The position numbers were made by a program, and so were the translations under genes. Of a stretch of 64,000 nucleotides of DNA, positions 50,219-59,284 are shown in pieces (position 1 is the first letter of the stretch; each line of letters opens with the position of its first letter). The notes beneath the pieces are model-generated. The model did no database searches and was not told the DNA's origin. It saw nothing but the letters and a program-made list of their open reading frames with translations. Origin of the DNA: JBMNCQ01 sp049366715 (lineage in GTDB: Bacteria; Bacillota; Peptococcia; Peptococcales; BICA1-8); the NCBI GenBank assembly GCA_049366715.1, contig JBMNCQ010000044.1, positions 1 to 64,000 on the forward strand, read 5' to 3'.

Positions 50219-51901
50219 TTGGAAAATAAACAAGTACCTAAAGTAGCATATTTTTGTATGGAATATGGATTAGATGATAATTTGCCGATATTCTCGGGAG
50301 GTTTGGGTATTTTAGCAGGAGACTATTTAAAAGCGGCTAAAGATTTAAACCTGCCGGTAGTGGGAATAGGAATTTTGTGGCATCGGGATTATACTACCCA
50401 GCTTATTGGCGAAGACGGTTACCCTTACGATTTATATCCGGACCATGATTTTGCAAACCTGATTGATACGAATATTACCGTGAATTGTCGTGTTAGAGGT
50501 GCAGAAGTTACCTGTAAAGTATGGAAGGTGGAAGCTTTTCATAATGTTACTCTATATCTTTTGGATACGGATTTAGGCAATAAACAGCAAGATTGGATAA
50601 CGCAAAAACTTTATGGAGGCGCTGATCAGGACCGGGTTGCGCAGGAAATTATTTTAGGAATAGGCGGCATCAAAGCTTTACGAGCGTTAAATGAAGATAT
50701 TGATGTTTATCACTTTAATGAAGGCCATGCGGTATTTGCAGGCCTTGAGCTGATCAAAGAAAAAATAGACCGCGGCCTATCTTTCACGGAAGCCTGGCAG
50801 CAAACAAAAGAAGAAGTTGTTTTCACAACCCATACACCTGTAGAGGCGGGAAATGAAGTTCATGATTTAGGTTTATTAATGTTTATGGAGGCGAATGATG
50901 GTCTGGCTCCTGAACAATTAGAGCAGTTGGGCGGTAATCCTTTTAATATGACAGTTGCCGCTTTACGTCTTTCTTATCAGGCTAACGCAGTTTCCCAGCT
51001 CCATGGGAAAACTGCCCGCAATATGTGGGAACATATTACGGGTGCGGCTCCTATTAAAGCCATAACCAACGGAGTTCATGTGGGAACCTGGCAAAACAGC
51101 AGTATCAGAAATGCATTTGAAAAAGGCGATGATCTATGGATGCCGCATCTGACCGCTAAAAAAAGCTTATTCGGTTACATCAAAGAAAAAAATAAAGTAA
51201 GTTTTGACTCGGGGGTATTAACGATAGGTTTCGCGCGCAGAGCAGCTGTTTATAAACGGGGCGGATTAATTTTTAAAAAAATGGATATTCTGGGTCCTCT
51301 CCTGGAGAAGGGTAGACTACAGTTAATTTTTTCAGGGAAAGCGCATCCTCATGATCAGGCCGGCAAAAAAATAATTCAGGAGATCGTAAATATTGGTAAA
51401 AAGTACCCCCATAATTTAGTTTTTCTGGAAAACTATAATATGAAAACCGCACAGCTTATGGTTCAGGGGTGTGATGTCTGGCTCAATAATCCTTTGCGGC
51501 CTATGGAGGCCAGTGGAACGTCAGGTATGAAAGCTGCATTAAACGGAGTTTTAAACATAAGTGTCATTGACGGCTGGGTAGGAGAAGCCGTTAGACATCA
51601 GGAAAATGGCTGGCTTCTTGATAAAGTACTCAGTAATAATGTGGCAGAAGAAGATCAGAATGATCATGATCTGGAAGCTTTTTATGAAGTATTGCTCAAT
51701 GAAGTAATCCCTATTTTTTATGATGATCAGGAACGCTGGGTTAATATGATGAAGTCCAGCATCAAAATGGCCGGTGAAAAACTAACATCCCGTCGAATGA
51801 TTAAAGAATATTATAATCTCTTGTATAGAAAAGCTGATGAAGACCAAACTTATATTTACTCTAAACCGGATCGTTTATCTTATGATTATGTTAACCCCTG
51901 A
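50219..51901 (+). CDS. glgP: alpha-glucan phosphorylase, short GT35 type
   Basis: A 560-residue PLP-dependent glycogen/maltodextrin phosphorylase that releases glucose-1-phosphate. It belongs to the shorter form of the family, which lacks much of the N-terminal regulatory region. Visible are AYFCMEYGLDDNLPIFSGGL, TTHTPVEAGNE, and the PLP-lysine region MEASGTSGMKAALNGV. A TTG at 50219 with GGAGGA six bases upstream is the start; an ATG at 50159 lies inside the branching enzyme gene. With MalQ, the GH13 enzyme and glucokinase it completes glycogen breakdown. Confidence 0.95.
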   Translation: MENKQVPKVAYFCMEYGLDDNLPIFSGGLGILAGDYLKAAKDLNLPVVGIGILWHRDYTTQLIGEDGYPYDLYPDHDFANLIDTNITVNCRVRGAEVTCKVWKVEAFHNVTLYLLDTDLGNKQQDWITQKLYGGADQDRVAQEIILGIGGIKALRALNEDIDVYHFNEGHAVFAGLELIKEKIDRGLSFTEAWQQTKEEVVFTTHTPVEAGNEVHDLGLLMFMEANDGLAPEQLEQLGGNPFNMTVAALRLSYQANAVSQLHGKTARNMWEHITGAAPIKAITNGVHVGTWQNSSIRNAFEKGDDLWMPHLTAKKSLFGYIKEKNKVSFDSGVLTIGFARRAAVYKRGGLIFKKMDILGPLLEKGRLQLIFSGKAHPHDQAGKKIIQEIVNIGKKYPHNLVFLENYNMKTAQLMVQGCDVWLNNPLRPMEASGTSGMKAALNGVLNISVIDGWVGEAVRHQENGWLLDKVLSNNVAEEDQNDHDLEAFYEVLLNEVIPIFYDDQERWVNMMKSSIKMAGEKLTSRRMIKEYYNLLYRKADEDQTYIYSKPDRLSYDYVNP

Positions 51902-51907
51902 TGAAAA

Positions 51908-51933
51908 AAAATCGCCCCGGAAGGGGCGATTTT
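51908..51933. terminator. bidirectional terminator after the phosphorylase gene
   Basis: AAAATCGCCCC and GGGGCGATTTT pair around a GGAA tetraloop, with A-run and T-run ends. It separates the phosphorylase gene from the convergent starch-binding gene. Confidence 0.92.
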
Positions 51934-52272
51934 CTATGGGTTGATTTGCAGATTCCAGTTACTGCCATTATTGTTGTCCCAATTATTTGCACTATCATGA
52001 AAACAAAAATTGATTTCATCATATTCAGGAACGAAATCACAATACCAGCCCTTTGCATAATGCTGCATAGGGATATCTTCTAAATCATGCCAGTTATCTT
52101 CATACCCTACATGCAGATAAATCTGATCAGCTCCGGTCTGGGTTAATAAACCGTCGTAACGAATTCTCACTTCTTCCCCTATTTTAGGAAGACCGGGTTC
52201 AATATTTATCCCCTCAGCTTCTGCCGGAGTTGACTCAAAGGTACTATTAAAAAGTCCATCCCAGAATGACAT
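51934..52272 (-). CDS. stand-alone CBM25/CBM53-like starch-binding domain protein
   Basis: A 112-residue protein consisting almost entirely of one carbohydrate-binding module. IYLHVGYEDNWHDLEDIPM, GWYCDFVPEYDEINFCFHD and NWDNNNGSNWNLQI are the typical aromatic-rich starch-binding elements. There is no signal peptide and no attached enzyme. It is probably a cytoplasmic glycogen-binding protein serving the neighbouring glycogen enzymes, perhaps as a scaffold. Such single-domain genes occur beside glycogen genes in Clostridia. The regulatory or structural role is not established. Confidence 0.85.
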   Translation of the reverse strand: MSFWDGLFNSTFESTPAEAEGINIEPGLPKIGEEVRIRYDGLLTQTGADQIYLHVGYEDNWHDLEDIPMQHYAKGWYCDFVPEYDEINFCFHDSANNWDNNNGSNWNLQINP

Positions 52273-52381
52273 AGCTTATTTCCTCCTTTATTGATATTCA
52301 TATTTTAGTATTTACAAAAACTAAAAAATAAATAGTGGCAATATTTGTAAAGTTTATGCTCTTTGCAACGATTATGATCAT

Positions 52382-52407
52382 AAAAGCAGGTTTATCACCT
52401 GCTTTTT
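52382..52407 (-). terminator. terminator of the GT4/nucleotidyltransferase operon
   Basis: AAAAGCAGG and CCTGCTTTT pair around a seven-base loop with T-run ends in both directions. It lies about 75 bases after the stop of the nucleotidyltransferase gene. Confidence 0.85.
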
Positions 52408-52481
52408 AAAAAACGTTATAAGTGTCTCTAGAAAGTCTGTTTTATCCGTTAATTTTTTGTTTGAAATGTTTATCAAGATCC

Positions 52482-54893
52482 TCAACTGTTATGGCTGATT
52501 AAATGTTGAATTTTTTCACGATAATTTTCAGAAATATCCTGAGCAGCTTCCATCATAGTACTTTCGGTAATAAGATTAACCAGAGGTTTTTCTGAATCCG
52601 GTAAAACTAAGATATTACCTTTAGGATGCTTAAATTTTGCTCCTTCAATGCTCTCATAACTGTCTTCGCTAAAGTTTTCCAGTAAGGTGCGGATTATTTT
52701 GCCTTTCGTTTCCCAGGGACAGCTAAGCAGCTCCTTGTATATATAAAATTGCGGCAACTCATTGATAACTTGAGACAAGCTTAGGCCTTGGTTATTCAAA
52801 AAATCAAAAATATGCAGAGCTGCATAAAGACCATCAAATTCCATAAAAAATTGTTTAACGCCGTATTTACCTTGTTTTAACATATTTTCCATGCGGCTGC
52901 TTAGATCTGTCTTACAGCGCAATACCTTACTGCCGTGTTTTTGAGCTAATTCTTCCAGTACTGCAGAGTCTTCAATTGAAGCGACCAGTAACATTTCACG
53001 ATAATTAGTAAAGAGAATATGGGATATCAATACTTTTAACCGGTCTCCTTCGACCATCTTTCCATCTTCTGTAAAAAGTGTTATTTTTTCTGCTTGATGA
53101 TCAAATTTTAAAGCCAGCTTCTTATTTTTATCAGCACTAAGATATTCAAGAAATTCTTTCTCATTTACCAGCTTAACTCTGCAGTTTAAGTCCTCTAACA
53201 GATTGCCTATGCTTTGTTTAAGCTTGGGTGAAGGGCATGTCAGTACAACTTCCAAGTCAAGCTGGTCCTGGAAGAGATTTTTTAAACTTGCAAAATAAAG
53301 CTCATAAATATTTTGCAAAGCTTGGACATCTTTAATTTTTTCTTGAGGAACGTAGCGAAAATCATGCACACTTAATGAATTCTCAATTTTTTTCTCTAAA
53401 GCTTTACTGATATTTGCTCCTTGTTCGTTTAAAAATGTAATATGTACAAGATCATCTTCGGAACAAAATTGAATATGAATGCCGCCGGCTAAGTTACCGT
53501 TGTTTACGGTGAATCTACAAATAGGCAAAGTAATCTCGCCCAGGTCATAGATCTGTTGCCCCACTATTTGCATTCCGGAAGTTAATGCTTGTTTAACAGT
53601 CTTGGCAACGGCAGTACCATCTGAACTTATGCCGATATTTCCGGATAAGTTTGTAATACTGGACCCAAAGGCAGTCCCGATTTGTAAGATTTGATCCAGA
53701 TATAAATCTGCATTGAGCTGACCTTTGATCCCATTGCAGCCAAAAAGACTTTTGGAAAAGTTATTTCCCCAAACTAGATTGCCCTTTAAAACGCTTCCTT
53801 CTTCCAGTGTCTTATTGGGCCAAATTTTCACAGCTGGTTTAATGGTGCATTTTTCATTTAAAATAGCTTCTTGGCCTATAATGGCTCCTTCGTAAATAGC
53901 TGTAGCCTGCTTAATATTTACATTAGAACATAAAACAGCACCCCGAATCGTTGTTTCTTTGCCGATTTGTACACCGTTCCACAATACGGAACGTTTAAGT
54001 GAAGCGTGCTCATTAATTATACAGTTGTTCCCGATGAACGTATGAGGTCCGATTAAGGCGGACGGGCCTATATAACTGTTGCTGCCGATCACTACGGGAG
54101 CTTCTAAGCGGGCAGTAGGGTGAATTTCCGTATTTTCTCCTACCCAAATTTTAGGCAGTTGCTCTTGATACGGGAGGTATGCCGCGACTTTTTCTGTTAA
54201 AATATCCAGATGAGCCTGGAGATAGGCTTGGCAGTTTCCAATATCACACCAGTAACCTGTTCCGGAAAAGCCATTCAAGATAATCCCCCTTTTCATTAAT
54301 GACGGAAAGAGGTCTTTACTAAAATCGTAAAAAATTTTATCCGGAATATAGTTTAAAATTTCGGGTTCGATGATATAAATACCGGTATTTATTTGGTCGC
54401 TAAATACTTCCCCCCAAGATGGTTTTTCTAAAAATCTAACGATCTCCCCGTTTTCTTTTGTTACAACAATCCCATACTCCAAGGGGTTATCTACAGATGT
54501 AAGAATTAATGTGACTAAAGAATTTTTAGCCTTATGAAATTCTATTGCCTGAGAAATGTTGATGTCTGTTAAACCATCTCCGCTGATCACTAAAAAGGTA
54601 TCATCTAAAAACTTCTGGGCATTTTTTACGCTACCGGCAGTACCTAAAGGGATTTCTTCGATAAAATAGCTTAAGTTGACCCCATACTCTTTTCCTTCGC
54701 CGTAGTAGTCCGTTATTTGCGAAGCCATATATTGAATGGTAACTCCTATTTCGGTAATGTCATGTTTCTTTAATAATTCAATCGTATGGGTCATTACAGG
54801 ATTGTTTGCTAAATATACCATAGGTTTAGGTTTAGCACAGGTAAGCGGTTTTAAACGAGTGCCTTTTCCCCCTGCCATGATTATTGCTTTCAT
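52482..54893 (-). CDS. sugar-1-phosphate nucleotidyltransferase fused to a degenerate phosphohexomutase domain
   Basis: An 803-residue, three-part protein. Residues about 1-230 are a nucleotidyltransferase (MAGGKGTRLKPLTCAKPKPM, then VISGDGLTDI). Residues about 250-380 are a left-handed beta helix of hexapeptide repeats (VVIGSNSYIGPSALIGPHTF). The rest resembles phosphomannomutase. In the mutase part, the segment that normally carries the phosphoserine (DTRxSS) reads GISSDGTAVAKTVKQAL, with no serine at the usual place, so the domain is probably catalytically dead. The usual annotation is mannose-1-phosphate guanylyltransferase. Coupling by ATGA overlap with a glycogen-synthase-like gene suggests it may make the sugar nucleotide for that enzyme, or regulate it. 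Confidence 0.88.
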   Translation of the reverse strand: MKAIIMAGGKGTRLKPLTCAKPKPMVYLANNPVMTHTIELLKKHDITEIGVTIQYMASQITDYYGEGKEYGVNLSYFIEEIPLGTAGSVKNAQKFLDDTFLVISGDGLTDINISQAIEFHKAKNSLVTLILTSVDNPLEYGIVVTKENGEIVRFLEKPSWGEVFSDQINTGIYIIEPEILNYIPDKIFYDFSKDLFPSLMKRGIILNGFSGTGYWCDIGNCQAYLQAHLDILTEKVAAYLPYQEQLPKIWVGENTEIHPTARLEAPVVIGSNSYIGPSALIGPHTFIGNNCIINEHASLKRSVLWNGVQIGKETTIRGAVLCSNVNIKQATAIYEGAIIGQEAILNEKCTIKPAVKIWPNKTLEEGSVLKGNLVWGNNFSKSLFGCNGIKGQLNADLYLDQILQIGTAFGSSITNLSGNIGISSDGTAVAKTVKQALTSGMQIVGQQIYDLGEITLPICRFTVNNGNLAGGIHIQFCSEDDLVHITFLNEQGANISKALEKKIENSLSVHDFRYVPQEKIKDVQALQNIYELYFASLKNLFQDQLDLEVVLTCPSPKLKQSIGNLLEDLNCRVKLVNEKEFLEYLSADKNKKLALKFDHQAEKITLFTEDGKMVEGDRLKVLISHILFTNYREMLLVASIEDSAVLEELAQKHGSKVLRCKTDLSSRMENMLKQGKYGVKQFFMEFDGLYAALHIFDFLNNQGLSLSQVINELPQFYIYKELLSCPWETKGKIIRTLLENFSEDSYESIEGAKFKHPKGNILVLPDSEKPLVNLITESTMMEAAQDISENYREKIQHLISHNS

Positions 54894-56140
54894 AAGTCAT
54901 ACCTCCCAAATTTTGAATATTGCTTTGCCGGATTATCGGTATTATTTCTAAACCATGGCGGAACCCAAGCGGTAGTTTTGCTTATTTCAATAATTTCTTG
55001 ATATAAATTAAGGGTTTGCAGTGCGATCCCATCCCAGGAATAGTTGGCTGTGACATCTTCCCGGGCCTTTTTAATCATCTTTTTTACTAATGCTCTGTCT
55101 GTAAAAGTGCGTATTATCTGGTCGGCTAACGAATCCGCATTTCCGGGAATACATTTTAAGCCGTTCTTCTCGTGTTGGATTATTTCGCTTAAACCTCCTG
55201 TATCGGCAACAACTACAGGACTATTGGCGATCATACCTTCCAAGGCTACGATTCCAAAGGGCTCATATAAACTGGGGAAAACTATACAGTCCGCGTATCT
55301 ATATAAGGTATCCCGTTCTTCATCATTTATAAATCCTAAAAAGCTTACTTGATTTGCTAAGCCTTTGGTCTGAACCTGATTTTTTAAAGCTGCTTCGTAA
55401 GATCCTTTACCGGCAATTAGAAGCTTGGTTTTTGGTGCAAATGCTAAGATTTTCGGCAGAGATTCAATTAAGACTTGGACACCTTTTTCTAGCACTAAAC
55501 GCCCTACAAAAAGAATGATCTTCTCATCTGCAGCGGCATAATTCGACCTGGGAGCCTTATTTGAAATTTTTATCTCTTTTAAATCGATTCCATTATTTAT
55601 TACACTGATTTTATCTTGGGGTATCCGAAAAATATCTTCGAGTTCGGTTTTCATGGCCTTACTGCAAACGATTACTTTCCATGATTCATAAGTTAGCAAC
55701 CATTCTACATCACTGATATATCTTTGCAGATCAGTATGCAGTCCATTGTTTCTTCCGTATTCTGTAGCATGAATTGTAGAAACCAACGGTAGCTTATATA
55801 TATGCTTGAGAGTTCTTGCCGCAAAAGCAACTAACCAGTCATGGGCATGGATAATATCTGCTTGGCCCCACTCGTTCATTAATTTGATAGACTTTTCCAA
55901 TAAAGTAAAATTTAAATGTTGGATTTCAGAAATGAAATCTTGCGAAGATAAAGGAAATGGCGGTATCGTATGCACCCAAACTCCCTGTTCTTGATAGCTG
56001 CTTTCATGATCTTCACCTAGTGTTATAATATTTGCATCTGTTCCCTTTTTTACCAACGCTTGATTAACCCCGGCTACATGCCTGGCCAGCCCTCCTATGG
56101 TTCGGGGAGGGTATTCCCATGTTAGAGTTAAAACCTTCAA
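54890..56140 (-). CDS. GT4 glycosyltransferase, glycogen synthase-like
   Basis: A 416-residue GT-B fold transferase with a starch-synthase-type N-terminal domain: MKVLTLTWEYPPRTIGGLARH carries the glycine-rich acceptor loop. The C-terminal half holds LFVGRLVLEKGVQVLIESLP and PSLYEPFGIVALEGM, the nucleotide-sugar EX7E motif. It probably extends alpha-1,4-glucan from a nucleotide sugar made by the coupled downstream gene (four-base overlap). It belongs to GT4 (GlgM/MalP type) rather than the classic GT5 GlgA. The donor sugar nucleotide is not certain. Confidence 0.88.
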   Translation of the reverse strand: MKVLTLTWEYPPRTIGGLARHVAGVNQALVKKGTDANIITLGEDHESSYQEQGVWVHTIPPFPLSSQDFISEIQHLNFTLLEKSIKLMNEWGQADIIHAHDWLVAFAARTLKHIYKLPLVSTIHATEYGRNNGLHTDLQRYISDVEWLLTYESWKVIVCSKAMKTELEDIFRIPQDKISVINNGIDLKEIKISNKAPRSNYAAADEKIILFVGRLVLEKGVQVLIESLPKILAFAPKTKLLIAGKGSYEAALKNQVQTKGLANQVSFLGFINDEERDTLYRYADCIVFPSLYEPFGIVALEGMIANSPVVVADTGGLSEIIQHEKNGLKCIPGNADSLADQIIRTFTDRALVKKMIKKAREDVTANYSWDGIALQTLNLYQEIIEISKTTAWVPPWFRNNTDNPAKQYSKFGRYDL

Positions 56141-56448
56141 TTATTTTCACTCCAATATTTGTCTGATTAAATAATATATACACCTTCTTATTCTTGACCT
56201 TACTAAAGTTTTTATTCTTAAATTTCTTGAAGAGAAAAGATATCTAAAATATAAAATTTGGAAAGGGAAAATAAAATTAGCAAAGAAAAAAGTAATTGTA
56301 CTCAGTAAGGTTACATAGCATGTTATTTATTAATATTAAAGAGCTGAATTAATAAGGATAAGCAGTTTTTTCGTGATTTTTAATTACAAAAATATATTAT
56401 ATATAATATAATATTTAATAATTACGGCTTTTATAAGGAGGAGTTTTA
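56141..56448. other. intergenic region upstream of the chemotaxis-type gene
   Basis: About 308 very AT-rich bases separate two divergent genes. Alternating AT runs near 56393-56420 (ATATATTATATATAATATAAT) provide several possible -10 elements for the plus-strand gene. No RNA gene, riboswitch or repeat array is visible. Confidence 0.45.
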
Positions 56449-57294
56449 ATGGTTATGCAGGTAGAAGAAAATTTTTTTGAGAAGTTCCTTGATATCGTAC
56501 CTTATCTCAATAATATTTTGCCTCAGGATATCGGTATTTCTATTGTTAAGGGTACTGTGGTAGAACACTATATCCCTGCAAAAGCTTTGGATCTTGGTAC
56601 AAAGGTGGGCGATACTGCCGGTAAAAATATTTTAAGCAGTATGGAAACAGGGACTCAAACAGTTCATGTTTTTGACAAAAACAGTTCCCCCTTTGCAATT
56701 CCCTATGCAGTATGTATTACCCCCATTACCGACGGCAGCGGACATTCTATCGGAAGTATTGTTGTAACGCAACCTATCGATCAGCAAGAGATTATCAATA
56801 ATGTTTCCGGAGAGCTTGCCGCATCTTCTCAACAGTTAACTGCGGCTATGGTAGATTTATCTTCCAATAACGATGCGTTATCCAAAACGATCAATGAATT
56901 GTTTGCTCTAACTCAGCATCTTCAGGAAGCAATTAAAAAAACTGATAATATTACGGACTTTATAAATAATATTGCCAATCAAACGAATCTTCTGGGACTT
57001 AATGCAGCTATTGAGGCGGCCCGCGTTGGTGAGTTGGGCAGAGGATTTGGAGTCGTTGCAGACGAGATTAGAAAATTGGCGAGCTTAAGCTCGGATTCAG
57101 TAAAAAATATTTCGGAATCTTTGCTGAAAATAAATGAAATAATCAGTGAGGTCACTGAAAAATCCAGTAAAATTGAACAAGAGGTAAAAGAACATAATTC
57201 TGCCCTAAAGGAGATGAAAATTTCCAGTGATGCCTTATCAACTATGGCTACAGAGCTCTCAGATGTAGCGGAAAAAATGTTTAAAATGAAGTAG
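56449..57294 (+). CDS. soluble methyl-accepting chemotaxis-type protein
   Basis: A 281-residue protein with no membrane segment. Residues about 1-115 form a small sensory domain seen in many clostridial proteins (ILPQDIGISIVKGTVVEHYI, then AVCITPITDGSGHSIGSIVV). Residues about 120-281 are the coiled-coil signalling domain with the hairpin tip INNIANQTNLLGLNAAIEAA followed by GFGVVADEIRKLA. It should couple to CheW/CheA in the cytoplasm. The signalling domain is short, so it has few methylation sites. It stands alone between its own AT-rich promoter and a strong terminator. Confidence 0.9.
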   Translation: MVMQVEENFFEKFLDIVPYLNNILPQDIGISIVKGTVVEHYIPAKALDLGTKVGDTAGKNILSSMETGTQTVHVFDKNSSPFAIPYAVCITPITDGSGHSIGSIVVTQPIDQQEIINNVSGELAASSQQLTAAMVDLSSNNDALSKTINELFALTQHLQEAIKKTDNITDFINNIANQTNLLGLNAAIEAARVGELGRGFGVVADEIRKLASLSSDSVKNISESLLKINEIISEVTEKSSKIEQEVKEHNSALKEMKISSDALSTMATELSDVAEKMFKMK

Positions 57295-57297
57295 GAA

Positions 57298-57349
57298 ACA
57301 CCAAAAAGGACATCGTTAATAATAAATGATGTCCTTTTGGTGTTTTTTT
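57298..57349 (+). terminator. terminator after the chemotaxis-type gene
   Basis: ACACCAAAAAGGACATC pairs with GATGTCCTTTTGGTGT around an AT-rich loop and ends in a T-run. It can also serve the convergent minus-strand operon. Confidence 0.92.
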
Positions 57350-57351
57350 GT

Positions 57352-57867
57352 TTATATTCTTTTCAGGGATTTTACTTGAAGAAAGTGTTCTTTGGGGAAT
57401 ACTGCTGTAATTAAGGGCGTATGATTATATTTTTCCGGCATAGCGATTCTCAATATTTTCCCCTCACAAATTGCCTCCCCTAATTCATCAACCATCGTGA
57501 TCTCTGCTCCTTTATCAGGCAGAGGATAATATTCATAAGGGAAAGTAATTGCTGCTTCTGTCGGACTGTAGGTGTAGTCTTTCACATATATTGCCAATCC
57601 GGGACAAGCAGCAACACAAAGAGAGCAGCCAATACATTTTTCACTGTCTAAGACAGGAATATTTGTTATCGGTCTGCCGACTTGAATTGCTCCACGGGGG
57701 CAAGATGCTTCACAAGGGTTACAGGGTATTTCTTCAACACATTCTATAAATACAACAGGGCCTTTTCTCCATGATTCTTCCGCAGGGAATCCCGGAGACT
57801 TTGATACTTCGGCATAGTTAGGGGCTCCGGATATTTTCACTCCCGGGTTTTTAGATAGAACGGTCAT
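57352..57867 (-). CDS. 4Fe-4S ferredoxin-domain protein of the asd-lysC-dapA operon
   Basis: A 171-residue protein with two [4Fe-4S] binding motifs. The first set is IPCNPCEASCPRGA and the second CIGCSLCVAACPGLA. The C-terminal 70 residues are a small beta-rich domain with KYNHTPLITAVFPKEH. This type accompanies HcnA/HcnB-like dehydrogenase subunits in anaerobes and probably carries electrons out of the flavoprotein. It is the last gene of the operon and overlaps the flavoprotein gene by 17 bases. Confidence 0.85.
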   Translation of the reverse strand: MTVLSKNPGVKISGAPNYAEVSKSPGFPAEESWRKGPVVFIECVEEIPCNPCEASCPRGAIQVGRPITNIPVLDSEKCIGCSLCVAACPGLAIYVKDYTYSPTEAAITFPYEYYPLPDKGAEITMVDELGEAICEGKILRIAMPEKYNHTPLITAVFPKEHFLQVKSLKRI

Positions 57868-58963
57868 AAATAATCCTCCCCTCTTCTTGAAGAATTAATT
57901 CTTTGGCTGCTCGTCTTTTTATACCAAAGGGACCGCTGCGCAAAGAATTCAAACGATCCCAGATTTCTTGATATCTTTTAGCGGACTCTCCTTCTGTTAA
58001 ATATGCCAGAGAAGCTGCTGCGCTGACGCCGGCCAAACGTCCTTCTTCCATTGCCGTACTTGCTTCTTCGACGCCGGCAATATCCCCAGCTACGTAGATG
58101 CCCTTGATGTTTGTTTCCATATTTTGATCATGGTCCGGAATAAAGCCTCCCATAGCAGGTAAATAATGAAATTTACAGCCTAGGGCCCAGGCCAATTCAG
58201 CTAAGGGGGTTAAACCTGTTGCCACACAAATGGTATCAATGTCAAAGCTGATTTCTGTTCCGGGTATTTGCTGCCATTTTTCATCAAGGGCAACGATTAT
58301 CGCTCCTCTGACCTTTCCAATCCCAATTGCTTCTTTAATTGTATAGGAGGTATAAAAAGGAACTCCGGCTCTTCTTACCTTAGCCGTATGGACGCCATAA
58401 CCTCCCAGGCGCGGCGCAGCCTCTATGATCCCCACAACTTCTGCACCTGCCTGCATAAGTTGGTAGGAAACGATTACCCCGACATTTCCGGACCCGATCA
58501 TCAGTACTCTTGCGCCGGGCAGAACACGATGGATATTAATCAGTGTTTGTGCCGCACCTGCTGTCATTACACCCGGTAAATTCCAACCTGGAAATACTAA
58601 AGAGTTTTCAATAGCCCCGGTAGACATAATAATTTTTTCGGCTTGAACTTCTAAAGATTCTGCTGCGTCTTTGATAACCCAGATGGTCTTATCTTTGGCA
58701 ATACCGACTACTTCAGAATTCAACCAGACATCTATTCCGGATTTTTTTGTTTCGTTTAATAGTTGTCTTCCGATATCAATACCTCTTGTTCCCGCTTGAT
58801 GCTCTTTCGAACCAAAAAACTTGTGGATCTGTTTGAAAAGCTGGCCCCCGGGTTTTTCGTTTTCATCGATAACCAATACTCCCGCTCCTGCCTCCGCTGC
58901 TTCAATAGCAGCAGATAAGCCGGCCGGACCTCCGCCGATGATGACAATTTCATATTTAATCAC
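57851..58963 (-). CDS. FAD-dependent oxidoreductase, HcnB / D-hydroxyproline dehydrogenase alpha-like
   Basis: A 370-residue NAD(P)/FAD-type flavoprotein. The first dinucleotide motif is VIIGGGPAGLSAAIEAAEAG, the second VLMIGSGNVGVIVSYQL, and GIYVAGDIAGVEEASTAMEEG closes the FAD site. In HcnABC and D-hydroxyproline dehydrogenase complexes this subunit pairs with a small [2Fe-2S] protein (next gene upstream) and a DAO-type FAD subunit. No DAO-type subunit is encoded here. I prefer a GTG start at 58963; a longer form would intrude into the upstream gene. The substrate is unknown. Confidence 0.82.
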   Translation of the reverse strand: MIKYEIVIIGGGPAGLSAAIEAAEAGAGVLVIDENEKPGGQLFKQIHKFFGSKEHQAGTRGIDIGRQLLNETKKSGIDVWLNSEVVGIAKDKTIWVIKDAAESLEVQAEKIIMSTGAIENSLVFPGWNLPGVMTAGAAQTLINIHRVLPGARVLMIGSGNVGVIVSYQLMQAGAEVVGIIEAAPRLGGYGVHTAKVRRAGVPFYTSYTIKEAIGIGKVRGAIIVALDEKWQQIPGTEISFDIDTICVATGLTPLAELAWALGCKFHYLPAMGGFIPDHDQNMETNIKGIYVAGDIAGVEEASTAMEEGRLAGVSAAASLAYLTEGESAKRYQEIWDRLNSLRSGPFGIKRRAAKELILQEEGRIIYDRSI

Positions 58964-59282
58964 CCTGAGCCCCACCTTTCCATGTCCCCAGACCTTTCTG
59001 GGTTTCAATAACCATCCCTTCCCGGACCGGAGTTTTACAGGTTCTTACATTAGGGATTCCATCCACCACCATAACGCAATCTGTACATCTGCCAATCCCG
59101 CAGTAGATCCCGCGGGGATTATTTTTTTTCGTATAGCGCAGATCCTTTTTGCCGTTTGCCCATAAAGCTGAAGCAATCATTTCCCCTTCATAAGCAAAAA
59201 GAGGCGTATGATCAACGGTGATTCTGACTTTTTTTCGCTCAGGTGCAGGTCCAAGTATAATATGATTTTCAACCCTGGACAT
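58956..59282 (-). CDS. [2Fe-2S] protein, HcnA-like
   Basis: A 108-residue ferredoxin-like subunit. The cluster motif RGIYCGIGRCTDCVMVVDG with a later cysteine in NVRTCKTPV is characteristic of HcnA-type proteins. It would carry electrons within the flavoprotein complex encoded by the next gene, with which it overlaps by eight bases. It starts three bases after dapA, so dapA and this redox gene are almost certainly co-transcribed. Confidence 0.87.
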   Translation of the reverse strand: MSRVENHIILGPAPERKKVRITVDHTPLFAYEGEMIASALWANGKKDLRYTKKNNPRGIYCGIGRCTDCVMVVDGIPNVRTCKTPVREGMVIETQKGLGTWKGGAQGD

Positions 59283-59284
59283 AA

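Noticed and set aside
51901..52083. A 60-codon plus-strand frame starting at the phosphorylase stop
   Set aside because: It runs through the terminator hairpin and antisense to the starch-binding gene.
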